Positions 52,301 through 60,441 of a stretch of 64,000 nt of DNA are shown one piece after another (the first letter of the stretch is position 1; each line of letters begins with the position of its first letter). The DNA is from M55B167 sp046482825. Lineage in GTDB: Bacteria > Verrucomicrobiota > Kiritimatiellia > RFP12 > UBA1067. Under the pieces are notes generated by a model, which was not told the DNA's origin, made no database searches, and saw only the letters and a program-made list of their open reading frames with translations. Where the stretch lies: the NCBI GenBank assembly GCA_046482825.1, contig JAWOEI010000081.1, positions 62,001 to 126,000 of the forward strand, given 5' to 3'. Both the position numbers and the translations under genes were made by a program.

Positions 52301-52917
52301 TCATTTGTGACAACAGATTTGAGACCGAGTCTACGGCACAGTTCGCGGACTCCGTTATTAACGATTTTCTGCTCGGGTATACCGTGATCCTGCATTTCCA
52401 GATAGAAGTCACCCGGATCGAAAATTTCCATGTATTCACGGGCAACCGCCTCCGCGGAATCTATCTGGCCCTCCCGCAGGTGCACATTGACCTCACCCTG
52501 CAAACATGCGGACATACCGATCAAACCTTTGGAATAAGTGCGCAGAGTTTCCTTGTCGATACGCGGTTTATAATAGAAACCCTCGAGGCTGGCTATTGAA
52601 TTGATTCTTGCCAGATTGTGATAGCCTTCAAGATCCTTGGCCAGCAGCACCAGATGATGATACGGAACATTCTTCTTGCGGGATGAACGGTGCGCCTCGG
52701 CCAGAATATAGATTTCGCAGCCGATAATCGGTTTTATTCCAGCAGCCACGCATGTTCTGTAGAAATCAATTGTGCCGAACATCACACCGTGATCAGTCAT
52801 AGCTACAGCTGGCATACCGAGTTCTGCGGCCCGCTGCACCAGCGGCTCTAAATCGCAGGCTCCATCCAGAAGGGAATACTTCGTATGCAGATGAAGATGG
52901 ACAAACGGCTTGGACAT
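49333..52917 (-). CDS. dnaE: DNA polymerase III alpha subunit
   Basis: A 1194-residue C-family polymerase. N-terminal PHP domain: VHLHLHTKYSLLDGACDLEP and MTDHGVMFGTID. Polymerase core: GRGSGAGSLLAYSLDITQ and the catalytic PPDFDIDFCQARRERVI, then KMDFLGLKTLTVLKEAVDL, FQLESAGMRNVLKDLKPN and GFNKAHAAAYGVVTYQTAYM. The tail holds tandem HhH (KGVGSGAAEAIVRERDANGE) and the OB domain (VRVAGMAVGVQRRISKS). Full length and no proofreading exonuclease domain, so it belongs to the DnaE group, which replicates the chromosome. AAAGGAG lies 12 bases before the ATG. Confidence 0.97.
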   Translation of the reverse strand: MSKPFVHLHLHTKYSLLDGACDLEPLVQRAAELGMPAVAMTDHGVMFGTIDFYRTCVAAGIKPIIGCEIYILAEAHRSSRKKNVPYHHLVLLAKDLEGYHNLARINSIASLEGFYYKPRIDKETLRTYSKGLIGMSACLQGEVNVHLREGQIDSAEAVAREYMEIFDPGDFYLEMQDHGIPEQKIVNNGVRELCRRLGLKSVVTNDVHYLLRGHAEAHEIMLCIQTQTVMSNPKRMRYASREFYFKSREELEVLFPDDIDALDATVEIAEKCNVELSFSNGKAESLNFPSFRTPDGIDALTHLENLGKAGLKKHYGLDYENPVSDTERELVRRFDYEVSIIVKTGFVNYFLVVADFIQWARANEVPVGPGRGSGAGSLLAYSLDITQLDPIRFDLIFERFLNPERVSPPDFDIDFCQARRERVIEYVKSKYGADRCAQIITYGKLGAKTVIRDIARVLEIPLDRSNAWCKMIPNDPKITLKKAREENKEFDTACNLDPDLKHVMKFATVLEGLLRNAGVHAAGVVIGDRPLIDLIPLTRDKEGDPVTQYAKESVEAVGLLKMDFLGLKTLTVLKEAVDLVQLIHGKDIELEKIPLDDTKTFELFQRADTVGVFQLESAGMRNVLKDLKPNCIEEIIAVLALYRPGPRDNIPTFVQCKKGLRKVNYDHPLLEPVLKETYGIMVYQEQVQRAAQVLAGYSLGRADILRRAMGKKKLEVMESERAQFIEGCKNHIGLDAVKAGEIFDNIEKFAGYGFNKAHAAAYGVVTYQTAYMKAHYPAEFICAQISSEIGNSDKLPGLVAEAEDMGFNVLTPCVNKGRERFIPEGHDGVRYGLAGIKGVGSGAAEAIVRERDANGEFKSLADFCERVCNAAANKRVLEALIKSGAMDCFGMHRARLFDSIEFALSRASASAKEKASGQMSLFGLLQDAGDAGSANPSELPDRVAPWSEKEMLKKEKEMLGVFISGHPLDRYKGFMKNAQTRSIRELSGCCNDFNVRVAGMAVGVQRRISKSRGEPWAIIQFDNGEVSTEVLVFPKTYAKYAEVCQDDAPLLICGRVDKRDSMGNGNGYAEETNEDTPSIPKIVAQEIYPLHDALRVFGTRIIGAIRTNDAKFKHKLVGLRDLALKYPGRMPLRVCLVYPDGRKVLLDADETLRIDPSIDFINALSDMLGPKLFKAACKKEVYKEYHRPRWNGGG

Positions 52918-53218
52918 ACAGTATTCGGACTCCTTTAGATTAGGCCAAAAATTTTAGCAAAACGCAGGCTGATTTGGAAGTTGAAAACCCTGTTCAGAAG
53001 TAACAGAAAGTCATATCAGTTTATGTTGAGGTTTTCAGCTGATCCCCTTATTGCAGAGGAGTTTTCTGGATGCGCACCGCAGAAATCCGCACCGGAACGG
53101 ATATTTTCGCTCCTGTGCTGATCAATCCGCCAGTCTCCGACGGAGGCAAAAGGCTGTCATTTCTGCACAAAATCCACCGTGCGGAAATGACTCGCGCTAC
53201 CGGAAGAAAATGGCGACA
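52918..53218. other. dnaE promoter region with a small doubtful ORF
   Basis: The left part must hold the dnaE promoter, but I cannot fix its boxes. A rightward frame starts at 53070 (ATG 8 bases after GAGGAG) and encodes MRTAEIRTGTDIFAPVLINP and about 47 more residues, ending inside the S4 gene on the other strand. It has no recognisable family; it could be a remnant of a 5' end or be spurious. Confidence 0.3.
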
Positions 53219-53434
53219 TCATGACTCCGAGCACAGAACATCGATCTGCGATTCGTCAAATTCAACACGATAGCCGGCATAGATTTTTTTCCGTTTCCGA
53301 GTTTCGAGGCTTCCATTTACTTTTACCAGTCCCCCGGCAATAACAGTCTTAGCCTCACCGCCGCTCTGAACCAGATTCATCAGTTTGAGCAGGACGCAGA
53401 GCTCAATATATTCGGATTTTAAAGTAAATTGCAT
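53219..53434 (-). CDS. S4-domain RNA-binding protein (YbcJ-like)
   Basis: A 71-residue protein that is a single S4 fold: YIELCVLLKLMNLVQSGGEA, KTVIAGGLVKVNGSLETRKR (the basic loop that contacts RNA) and KKIYAGYRVEFDE. The pattern matches the short YbcJ/YaaA-type S4 proteins, which bind structured RNA such as rRNA or tRNA. It is transcribed toward dnaE's start, convergent with nothing nearby, and follows the ETF operon after a long inverted repeat. Function not established beyond RNA binding by family. Confidence 0.85.
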   Translation of the reverse strand: MQFTLKSEYIELCVLLKLMNLVQSGGEAKTVIAGGLVKVNGSLETRKRKKIYAGYRVEFDESQIDVLCSES

Positions 53435-53442
53435 AATTAAAT

Positions 53443-53530
53443 AAAACAGGACGGACAGGACTTATAAAACAGATAGGAATTATACTATCATCCATTCTGT
53501 CTGTTATGTCCGTTCCGTCCGTCTTGTTCA
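53443..53530 (-). terminator. Long imperfect inverted repeat after the ETF operon (terminator candidate)
   Basis: On the minus strand, AACAAGACGGACGGAACGGAC about 8 bases after the etfA stop is matched, with few mismatches, by GTCCTGTCCGTCCTGTT near 53443, with inner arms ATAACAGACAG and CTGTTTTAT. The apex is A/T-rich and TTATTTAATT follows the distal arm. The words (TCCGTCC, CTGTC) are iterated, so slippage may have shaped it. It probably ends etfA transcription before the S4 gene. Confidence 0.5.
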
Positions 53531-53537
53531 AGCCTGT

Positions 53538-54563
53538 TTAACCAAGTAGCGCGTTGACCTTTGTTATAATCTCGAAGGCGTCGCCGATATACACGACATC
53601 GGCCTTACCCTGAGCCCAGCCGCAGTTGGTATCCAGATTGATCGCACGGCGTTCATTGATAAAACGCCAACCGACAGCGTGCGGCTCCTCACCGTGACAG
53701 CATGTGGAAAGCCCCTTGGCGTGACGCGGTGTTGAGCCTGTCTGCCCGATCTGGTTCATGTGCGACATAAAACTCAAGGTCTCCTGACCCTCCGTCTGCA
53801 GATCGACAAGTGACTTGCTGCTGCCAAGCGATGCATTCGCTTTGCCCAGGAAGCCCTGGATGATCACGCCGGCATCACCGACATGACACTCGCCATCGGA
53901 CTGCTTCTTAGTCCAGCCCGCACCCGCCACAAACAGGAGGGGAGCATCCGGCCGTATGGTCTGCGCCTCAACCGCCGGAGATTCAACACCCTCAACGGTA
54001 GTAACGGCTACGGCATCCCCGAAATCAACACTGATATTTTCCTTATCGGCGCTGCCAGCTTCGCCCTCCCATACGGAGTTAACTCCGCCGTCGAGCAGCA
54101 TAATACATGGGAGGGTCTCACGGGTAAAGGTTGTAAGGATACGCTGACGATAATACCAGCGCCGGGCTTTGAAGCTTCCTTCTCCGGCTTGCAGATCAAC
54201 GATATGAGTATCGATGGATGCGTCGGTACGAAAAGCCGCACCCGGCATACAGCGGACAAAACGCGATGTACCCGGGGCGAGAATAATATGCGCCCCGGAA
54301 GCTCTAATAAGAGCCTCGACAGCCTTGACATCAGTTGCATAACGGGAAACGCTGACGGCATCATCCTCTACAACATAAATTTTCTGCGCACCGCAGCCCG
54401 CAATCATATCAGCGGCGGCAGCTGCGCCTACGCCCATAACAGCGGCATCAAAAGGGGTCCCCGACTGTGCAGCGAAATCAGCGGCGGAAGTGATGGACTC
54501 AAGAGCGCTTTTGGAAAAACTTCCATCGCTTTCAGTGTGTAAAACCAGAAGTATATCAGACAT
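53538..54563 (-). CDS. etfA: Electron transfer flavoprotein alpha subunit (divergent)
   Basis: A 341-residue protein. The N-terminal domain (ILLVLHTESDGSFSKSALES, GCGAQKIYVVEDDAVS, AHIILAPGTSRFVRCMPGAA) is like EtfA domain I. The C-terminal FAD domain keeps the frame IGQTGSTPRHAKGLSTCCHG ... GWRFINERRAINLDTN and VVYIGDAFEIITKVNALL. Compared with the usual 'GISGAIQHxxGM', this one reads GLSTCCHGEEPHAVGW, so several FAD-contact residues are changed. It is the last gene of the ACAD/ETF-QO/EtfB/EtfA operon, which sets its identity more firmly than the motif alone. AAGGAG is 8 bases before the ATG. Electron flow should be ACAD to ETF to ETF-QO. Confidence 0.75.
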   Translation of the reverse strand: MSDILLVLHTESDGSFSKSALESITSAADFAAQSGTPFDAAVMGVGAAAAADMIAGCGAQKIYVVEDDAVSVSRYATDVKAVEALIRASGAHIILAPGTSRFVRCMPGAAFRTDASIDTHIVDLQAGEGSFKARRWYYRQRILTTFTRETLPCIMLLDGGVNSVWEGEAGSADKENISVDFGDAVAVTTVEGVESPAVEAQTIRPDAPLLFVAGAGWTKKQSDGECHVGDAGVIIQGFLGKANASLGSSKSLVDLQTEGQETLSFMSHMNQIGQTGSTPRHAKGLSTCCHGEEPHAVGWRFINERRAINLDTNCGWAQGKADVVYIGDAFEIITKVNALLG

Positions 54564-54719
54564 AATAAATTCTCCTTAAAACAGTAGCAGGCAAACTTGC
54601 AAAGAGTATTGGCAATTTCAAAAGCGGAATTTGAAGTGTGTATTCCATTAACTCTTTCGGCTAGCAGCATTCAGCAAAACCTGTTCTGCATTTAATTTGC
54701 GAACGCAATCCGCATCAGT

Positions 54720-55526
54720 TCAATTTTTAATCCACTCAACCAGCTCAGCCGCAATTTCATCAGGACTGACATCCTTGACGATTCTGGTGTCGCGCTTCTG
54801 TGCCGGTATCTCGGTTTTCACGTATTTGATTCCGCCGGTTCCGATACGCACAGGACGGGCTTTGGCCAGAGCGGGCATCACACCGCGCATATTGATCATA
54901 CCGACCTGCGGATTATTCGGCGGTTCCGGCAGCGAACCTGTGGCCCAGGCAACAACAGCAGGCGTGGAGGCACAGGTTGAAGACAGGTACTGCCCGCCCT
55001 CAATACGTTCCAGCAGAGAAAAAGAACCGTCATCTTTCATTTTGAGTTCATCCACACCGACAAACTGTTCAGTGATTCCCAGATGTTCACCTACCAGCTG
55101 CAGAGTGACGCCAGCATCGCGTGATGCGGAGGCGCAGCCGCCGAAAAGCAACATCTTGCTTTTATCAAGACCGGGAATATCCTCTATTGCGTCCGCCAGT
55201 GCCTCGGCAACTTCAGCCGGATCCGTAAACCCGCTTGCACTGCCGTCAACAGCCACCAGTTCGAAAGGCACCTTCTGAGCAACACTCATCATAAGCTGCT
55301 GGAGCTTCGCCTTGGGACCGAGGCTCACTAGATAGACCTTGCTCCCGGGATTTTTTCCGGCCAGATCGGCTGCTTCATACAGCGAATGTGAAGCCCATGG
55401 ATCCAGCACTGAGGGCAGCATGGTTTCATTCTTTAAACCGGGTCCCTGCGGGGTTTCAACCGGTTCCAAAGTCTGCAACGGATCAGGCACAAGGCTGCCG
55501 CATACAACAATTTGCAAACCTTCCAT
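54720..55526 (-). CDS. etfB: Electron transfer flavoprotein beta subunit
   Basis: About 268 residues from ATG 55526, which has AAGGAG 6 bases ahead; an upstream frame start at 55571 would add an unlikely leader. Family features: IVVCGSLVPDPLQTLEP, WASHSLYEAADLA, SKVYLVSLGPK, LLFGGCASASRDAGVTLQLV, GEHLGITEQFVGVDELKM and the late ALAKARPVRIGTGGIKY. EtfB carries the AMP/FAD site and docks on dehydrogenases. It is separated from etfA by 156 bp, more than in most ETF pairs, with no promoter or gene evident in the gap. Whether the ETF is bifurcating cannot be told by eye. Confidence 0.8.
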   Translation of the reverse strand: MEGLQIVVCGSLVPDPLQTLEPVETPQGPGLKNETMLPSVLDPWASHSLYEAADLAGKNPGSKVYLVSLGPKAKLQQLMMSVAQKVPFELVAVDGSASGFTDPAEVAEALADAIEDIPGLDKSKMLLFGGCASASRDAGVTLQLVGEHLGITEQFVGVDELKMKDDGSFSLLERIEGGQYLSSTCASTPAVVAWATGSLPEPPNNPQVGMINMRGVMPALAKARPVRIGTGGIKYVKTEIPAQKRDTRIVKDVSPDEIAAELVEWIKN

Positions 55527-55562
55527 TATTCTTCTCCTTTTGGTTAGTAAAAATTCTATGCT

Positions 55563-55694
55563 ATGGGCCAAATGGGCCGTATGGGCCCTATGTTAAACCT
55601 CTTCTATAGACCCGGTGCCCCACCGGGCATTGCGAGCGCCAGGTGGAGCACCCGGCCTACAGAGCAAGCTCATTTGCCATTTGCCACTTGCCAC
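55563..55694. repeat. Two word-repeat blocks between ETF-QO and etfB
   Basis: 55563-55591 holds ATGGGCC three times at 9-bp spacing plus a final ATG. 55674-55694 holds TTGCCAT, TTGCCAC, TTGCCAC (7-bp period), which ends 4 bases before the stop codon of the ETF-QO gene and has the same unit as 45933-45960. Between them lies GC-rich sequence with CACCGGG and CACCCGG words. Confidence 0.75.
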
Positions 55695-55697
55695 TTC

Positions 55698-57557
55698 CTA
55701 GTTCTCATGTGAATGCAGACCGCCGGAACCGGCTGTGAAGACCACATTGGCCTTTTCCGGATCATCCGGCAGTGCCTTGGAGCAACTCCATATACAGGCG
55801 CCGCAGTGCACACACTTTTCCCGGTCAAATTCAGGAGGTTCGCCCTCTTCTCCCGGCATAAGGGCCTGAGCTGAGCAGATCTCGATACACGTACGTTCCG
55901 TGCAGCTTTTACAGAGTTCGGGATGAGCAAAAGTCACATGGTTGGCAAAACCACCCGCCGCCTGCACCTTGCCTCCCTTAAAAAGCACATCCTGATGCGA
56001 CATCAGCAGCTCGCCGTCCATAGGAATATCAGGCCAGCCAGCCGCCTGCATCAAAGCATCATGCAGGGGCTGCTTCTCTTTGGCGCATCGAGCGACAATC
56101 TCATTAAGCTTTTCTTCGGAAATACGACCGGCAAAAGTTTCTTTCAAAGACTTTATACACTGCGACGGCGGTTTCGAGTCAGCTGTGACATTGATAACGC
56201 CGTTGGTGATACCGGTCAGGCCTGTGCCCATCATACCCTTGAAGAACCCATTCTGGAACCCGTCACGGGCCTTCTTCGCCTTCTGGAGCTCATCATTGAG
56301 TTTATCATTGCGGCGCCGCTCAACATAGGCTTTATCGATATTCTCCCTGGTAAAAGGCTTGCCATCTTTCAGCAGTTCAATCACACCTTCAGCCAGAAGC
56401 ACACCGCTGCGCCAGGCTTCATCAACTCCGGAGTTAGTCAGCACATTGGTTGTGCCGGAGCCCTCACCGATACGGGCGTATCCGTCGCCACAGAGAAAAG
56501 GTTCGCCGCGTACACCGGACTCCTGAAGTGACTTAGCGCCCCACGAACGCAGCTTGCCGCCCTCAATATGCTGCCATATGTAAGGATGACGCATCCAGTA
56601 CTGGAGATAGGTGTAACTTGTACGTACGGGAGAATCAAACCAGGAAGGCACAAAAATTCCGAGGGAGGCCGTACGGTCAGGATAGACATACATAAACCCG
56701 AATATTTCCGGCTCCGGGAAGCCGAGTGTGTGCAGAACTGTCCCCGGTTCAAGGTCACAGCTTCCGGGCAGATCAACCACTGCCTTCATGCCGACAGCCC
56801 AGTCATGCCGGTGATTTCCTTCAGGCATACCGAAATGATCATCAAGTCCGCGGCCCACCGGTCCGACAGGACCATCGCCGACAACAACCAGCTGCGCCGA
56901 GACATCCATGCCGGGCATATAGGCCCCCTCATCGGGAGAGCCTTTAAGATCAACGCCCTGATCAGCCATGCGCACACCCGTGACTTTGCCGTCTTCAATC
57001 AGAGGTTCACTGACAGGTGATCCCGGCCAGATCTGAACCAGACCGGTACTCATAAGCTGCTGCCCAACCCAGGACATGAAAGAACCCATGCTCATCACAA
57101 GTCCATCCTCCTTGCGGAGAAAAGACGGAATCCAGGGGAGCTCGGCTGCCTCGGGCCCCTTGCCCATGGCAAAACGGCCGCCTTTGAAAACAGAGTCGAT
57201 AAACCTGGTTCCAGCTGTACGCCGGCTTGCTCCGATATGGTCAAAAAGATAAGCGACTTTCTCTTTGCCAGTTACCGCGGCATTGGGAATCTCCTTTGCC
57301 AGATCCAGATCAGGGAAAGACTCTTTGATGAATCCGGCCCTGGAAACGATTCCGGAGACCCCGAAACCGATATCATCGGCTCGTTCATAGCACATGATCT
57401 GCAGGGGCATCCCCGGCATACTCCTGCTTTCAAATGCGGGAGTGCCGTCCTCATTCATCAGTGAACGTGTAAGTGTGGTCAGGAAACCGGCGGTCGCAGG
57501 ACCGAAACCGACGCAGACGATGTCTGCGTCCATTTTCTGTCTTTCAATCTCGCTCAT
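55698..57557 (-). CDS. ETF:quinone oxidoreductase with FixX-like ferredoxin domain
   Basis: A 619-residue membrane-associated flavoprotein that should pass electrons from ETF to the quinone pool. FAD motif: IVCVGFGPATAGFLTTL (Gly-x-Gly-x-x-x-Gly), VVVGDGPVGPVGRGLDDHFG and FLCGDGYARIGEGSGTTNVL. The middle (about 260-330) has GTVLHTLGFPEPEIFGFMYV, the quinone-site region of the family. The C-terminal FixX-like domain has two Cys sets: CKSCTERTCIEIC and CVHCGACIWSC. ETF-QO of mitochondria has one [4Fe-4S]; the eight Cys here follow the FixX arrangement, so one or two clusters are possible. It lies between the ACAD and etfB genes in one operon. FixC-FixX fusion is an alternative name. Confidence 0.85.
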   Translation of the reverse strand: MSEIERQKMDADIVCVGFGPATAGFLTTLTRSLMNEDGTPAFESRSMPGMPLQIMCYERADDIGFGVSGIVSRAGFIKESFPDLDLAKEIPNAAVTGKEKVAYLFDHIGASRRTAGTRFIDSVFKGGRFAMGKGPEAAELPWIPSFLRKEDGLVMSMGSFMSWVGQQLMSTGLVQIWPGSPVSEPLIEDGKVTGVRMADQGVDLKGSPDEGAYMPGMDVSAQLVVVGDGPVGPVGRGLDDHFGMPEGNHRHDWAVGMKAVVDLPGSCDLEPGTVLHTLGFPEPEIFGFMYVYPDRTASLGIFVPSWFDSPVRTSYTYLQYWMRHPYIWQHIEGGKLRSWGAKSLQESGVRGEPFLCGDGYARIGEGSGTTNVLTNSGVDEAWRSGVLLAEGVIELLKDGKPFTRENIDKAYVERRRNDKLNDELQKAKKARDGFQNGFFKGMMGTGLTGITNGVINVTADSKPPSQCIKSLKETFAGRISEEKLNEIVARCAKEKQPLHDALMQAAGWPDIPMDGELLMSHQDVLFKGGKVQAAGGFANHVTFAHPELCKSCTERTCIEICSAQALMPGEEGEPPEFDREKCVHCGACIWSCSKALPDDPEKANVVFTAGSGGLHSHEN

Positions 57558-57669
57558 AATTACTCTCGAATATACGTTGAACAGCTTCAGTTACAATACG
57601 TGAAACGACAAAAGACAAGTTTCGACCTCAGAGCCCCTGCCGGTCGTCACTTGCCCTTTAGCGTTTTTA

Positions 57670-59757
57670 TCAGAGCGGATAATCCATTGCCTCGGGAATC
57701 ATGATGCTGGTTAAAGCCTTGGCAGCACGATCATGAGCCAGTTTGCTTCCGGCGACAGCCGCATCAAGGGAGTTACGCATGGTCTGAAATTCGGCCTGTG
57801 CTTCACCGGTCTCGGCTGCCTCGTTCACATAACCGTAAAACAGCTCGGTGCAGATACGTCCGACTTCACCGGCTGCATGCGAAGCCTGGATACAGCAGAG
57901 GTCATTGAAGGTATTGATACAGCCCTCGATATCAGCACTCAGCACCGGATGATCCGAACCCTTTTCCGCCAGTTCACGCACATCACTGATAAGTGACCTT
58001 GCGGCAACCAGCCAGGCAATCGCATCGGCCATAGGGAAAAGAACACCCTGACGCTGATTTTTGTAAAGTCTGCCGCCATTTGAATCCTTAGCGCTGGCAA
58101 GCCAGCCGCGCATCCACTTCCACATCTCAAAGCCAACAGCCAAAGCATGAGCACCTGTGCCAGGCTGCTCAGAACCGAGCTTTTTCAGAGCCTGCACCCA
58201 GAAATCGATCTGCTTGATGAAAACGGGATTATTCATAGTCACACTAATGTGACGGCGTTGCACAACTTCCGGGCCTTCGTAAGTTGCTTCAAGCTGTCCG
58301 TCTGTCCACTTCTGGAAGAGAAATCCCGGACAATCCTCTGTAATGCCGTACCCCCCCATCAGACTGACGGCCTCCCGCATCATATTAACCCCGTGACCGG
58401 TATTCCACAGCTTGCCTGCCGGACAAAGAACGTTGGTCATAGCATCCAGCCATACGAAACGCACCATATCATCGTTATACAGCTCGTCTATGGCAGCCTG
58501 ATCCTGCTTATCACCGGGCTGCATCATCATCTCTATGCACTCGACAGCCTTTTCCCGGGGTTCACGCAGTGCCTTCATCATCTTGCGGCCGCCTGTGATT
58601 CCCTCTTCAGCCAGTTTGGCATAAACGCGCTCCTCAACAGGAGTGATCTCATCATAAAGACGTGTCGTTTCAAATCCGAGAGACGCACCTGCCTCACCGG
58701 CAGCCCATATATCGGCCAGACGATGCAGAGCATCCTCTTTCATCTGCAGTCCGAAATCATAGCGTGGCGATCCCTCTTCAATACCAGCCGCACCGCGGAA
58801 ACGGGTCCTGTGGTAACGGATTACAGGTTCTACGGCGGAAATCAGCTTGGCGGATGTCATAACACCCACGGTAACACGGGTACGGGAGAACACAGCTTCT
58901 ATGATTTCACTGTGGTTGAGATTTGGAACAATCCTTCCGTCCTGAATTGTGTAGCCGCCAATAATACGGCTGGCAGGCACCTTCAAGTTCATAATAGGAT
59001 CACAGGTATTGGAAAGCTGATGAACCATCTTCAAAGTCGGACTTCCGCGATCGAAAGTTCCTTCATCTTCAGATTCCACAATAATCATGCAGGAGCTTTT
59101 AATGCGGTCATCACTTGTGTCAACAGCAACAGTGACAAAATCAGCGATTTCCATATTGGTTATAAAACGGCCGCGTTTCTCCACCTGAAGCATGGGCTCT
59201 TCACCTTCATTCCACTCGGCAACGCTGACCCTGCCGCTGAGTATTCCGGTATCTACGCCTACATACGGCAACGCCTCCGTCAGGGCAAAGGCACCGCGCC
59301 AGACCTTACGGTTTTCACCCGGCTGCGCTGGTGCACAACGCTTCATATAAAGTTCCTTCTGTTCAGGCGTTCCTTTTTCCACAATAGGACCGAGAGCAAG
59401 ATTGTTTACAAGAGAAGTGGTTGAAGCACCGCCGTCAACCCAGGAAAGCTCATAGGCAATAGCCGCCAAGGCCAGATTGCGTGGCCCCTCGATAATACCG
59501 CCGCAGGACACATCCAGTCCGGCGGCCGTGATGCCTGACTCATCAAAAGCCTTGTACATTGCATTCTTGGCATCATTCCACTCATGAGTATTACGTTCAC
59601 CATCGGCAACCAGGCGGGCAACCAGACCGCGAGCCACGGATCGCGCGCCCATCACAGCCATCTGAATATCGTACCGCTCTGCATAACGCCACATAATCTG
59701 ACGAATTTCGTCGCCAGGCAGCATGCTCATTGTTTTGCGTGTTTCTTCACTACTCAT
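57670..59757 (-). CDS. Acyl-CoA dehydrogenase, long form (695 residues)
   Basis: The usual enzyme is about 380 residues; this one has 695. The ACAD core is recognised by WRGAFALTEAL (FAD/substrate loop), KMVHQLSNTCDPIMNLKVPA, EAVSLMGGYGITEDCPGFLF and the catalytic base region ATYEGPEVVQRRHISV with Glu494. A C-terminal helical part of about 180 residues (from VQALKKLGSEQPGTG) resembles the extra C-terminal domain of large ACADs such as FadE and the methylthiopropanoyl-CoA enzyme group. The substrate is unknown. It is the first gene of the operon with ETF-QO, EtfB and EtfA, so its electrons should go to the ETF. AAAGGA is 9 bases before the ATG. Confidence 0.85.
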   Translation of the reverse strand: MSSEETRKTMSMLPGDEIRQIMWRYAERYDIQMAVMGARSVARGLVARLVADGERNTHEWNDAKNAMYKAFDESGITAAGLDVSCGGIIEGPRNLALAAIAYELSWVDGGASTTSLVNNLALGPIVEKGTPEQKELYMKRCAPAQPGENRKVWRGAFALTEALPYVGVDTGILSGRVSVAEWNEGEEPMLQVEKRGRFITNMEIADFVTVAVDTSDDRIKSSCMIIVESEDEGTFDRGSPTLKMVHQLSNTCDPIMNLKVPASRIIGGYTIQDGRIVPNLNHSEIIEAVFSRTRVTVGVMTSAKLISAVEPVIRYHRTRFRGAAGIEEGSPRYDFGLQMKEDALHRLADIWAAGEAGASLGFETTRLYDEITPVEERVYAKLAEEGITGGRKMMKALREPREKAVECIEMMMQPGDKQDQAAIDELYNDDMVRFVWLDAMTNVLCPAGKLWNTGHGVNMMREAVSLMGGYGITEDCPGFLFQKWTDGQLEATYEGPEVVQRRHISVTMNNPVFIKQIDFWVQALKKLGSEQPGTGAHALAVGFEMWKWMRGWLASAKDSNGGRLYKNQRQGVLFPMADAIAWLVAARSLISDVRELAEKGSDHPVLSADIEGCINTFNDLCCIQASHAAGEVGRICTELFYGYVNEAAETGEAQAEFQTMRNSLDAAVAGSKLAHDRAAKALTSIMIPEAMDYPL

Positions 59758-59914
59758 AAGTTCATATCCTTTTCACTAATCTCTCACAAACACAATCCGG
59801 CACATCTGTAATCACCTTGAATCCGGCTGAAATGACAAATATCAAAAAAGTGTCGAAATAGTTATATATACCTTAAAGTCAGTCGATTTGGCAAGCGCAA
59901 ACGAAGTATAAAAC

Positions 59915-59947
59915 AAAAAACCGCAAGATCATGATCTTACGGTTTTT
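59915..59947 (-). terminator. Terminator of tRNA-Leu(GAG), possibly bidirectional
   Basis: CCGCAAGATCATGATCTTACGG is flanked by AAAAAA and TTTTT. The stem has 10 pairs with one internal mismatch. It lies 8 bases beyond the tRNA 3' end. As an A-run and T-run flank it on both sides, it could also work from the other direction, but no gene ends there. Confidence 0.75.
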
Positions 59948-59954
59948 GCAAATA

Positions 59955-60038
59955 TGGTGCTCGGGGGGGGACTCGAACCCCCACGGGTCTCCCCACATGC
60001 CCCTCAAGCATGCGTGTCTGCCATTCCACCACCCGAGC
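59955..60038 (-). tRNA. tRNA-Leu (anticodon GAG)
   Basis: An 84-base class II tRNA with encoded CCA. Acceptor GCTCGGG pairs with CCCGAGC; the anticodon arm is CATGC-TTGAGGG-GCATG giving GAG; the T arm is GGGGG-TTCGAGT-CCCCC. It reads CTC and CTT. With tRNA-Leu(CAA) at 29816 it is the second Leu tRNA in the window. Confidence 0.93.
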
Positions 60039-60050
60039 TGGAAGGCCTAT

Positions 60051-60080
60051 AATTTAGCTTATTTGATCGGCAAAAAGCAA
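60051..60080 (-). promoter_or_regulatory. Sigma70-like promoter of tRNA-Leu(GAG)
   Basis: On the minus strand TTGCTT (60080-60075) and TAAATT (60056-60051) are 18 bp apart, with the tRNA starting 12 bases later. Confidence 0.5.
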
Positions 60081-60441
60081 GGGCAAAGCATAAAAAAAGT
60101 CAAAAAACGTAAATACAGACACATTGAACGTGCACAGGTTCTGTATATGCTGTTTTTGTGGTGAAACATAAAACAGCGATTAACAATTTGCGCCCGCCGC
60201 CGCCGCCCAAGGGCAGATTTAAAAAAGCTTGCAATGACTGCCTTATTTGTTATCATTAAATCGTGCTGGGAGTGAATAGCAGGAACAACGTTACCTGTTG
60301 CAGCTGTCTGCTGGCGGAAATAACATCAACTGCGTCAGGCGGGCAGCCGTTAAAAAGAAAATAACTATTTAAAGCGAAGATACAGTGACTTAACAAGGGC
60401 ACTCAAGACTCCGTTTCAATATATGATACAGGAAATATACA
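60081..60441. other. Spacer before the hybrid histidine kinase gene
   Basis: About 360 bases with no gene seen. It includes a (GCC)n-type run near 60191 (GCCCGCCGCCGCCGCCCAAG, then GGC) that can fold on itself. The right part is A/T-rich and probably holds the promoter of the kinase gene; I cannot assign boxes. Confidence 0.4.

Noticed and set aside
53070..53273. 67-codon plus-strand frame with a good ribosome site
   Set aside because: It runs into the convergent S4 gene and matches nothing I know. Kept only as a remark in the spacer entry.
58147..59424. 425-codon plus-strand frame
   Set aside because: It lies wholly antisense to the acyl-CoA dehydrogenase gene, whose motifs are clear; no domain is visible in the antisense product.
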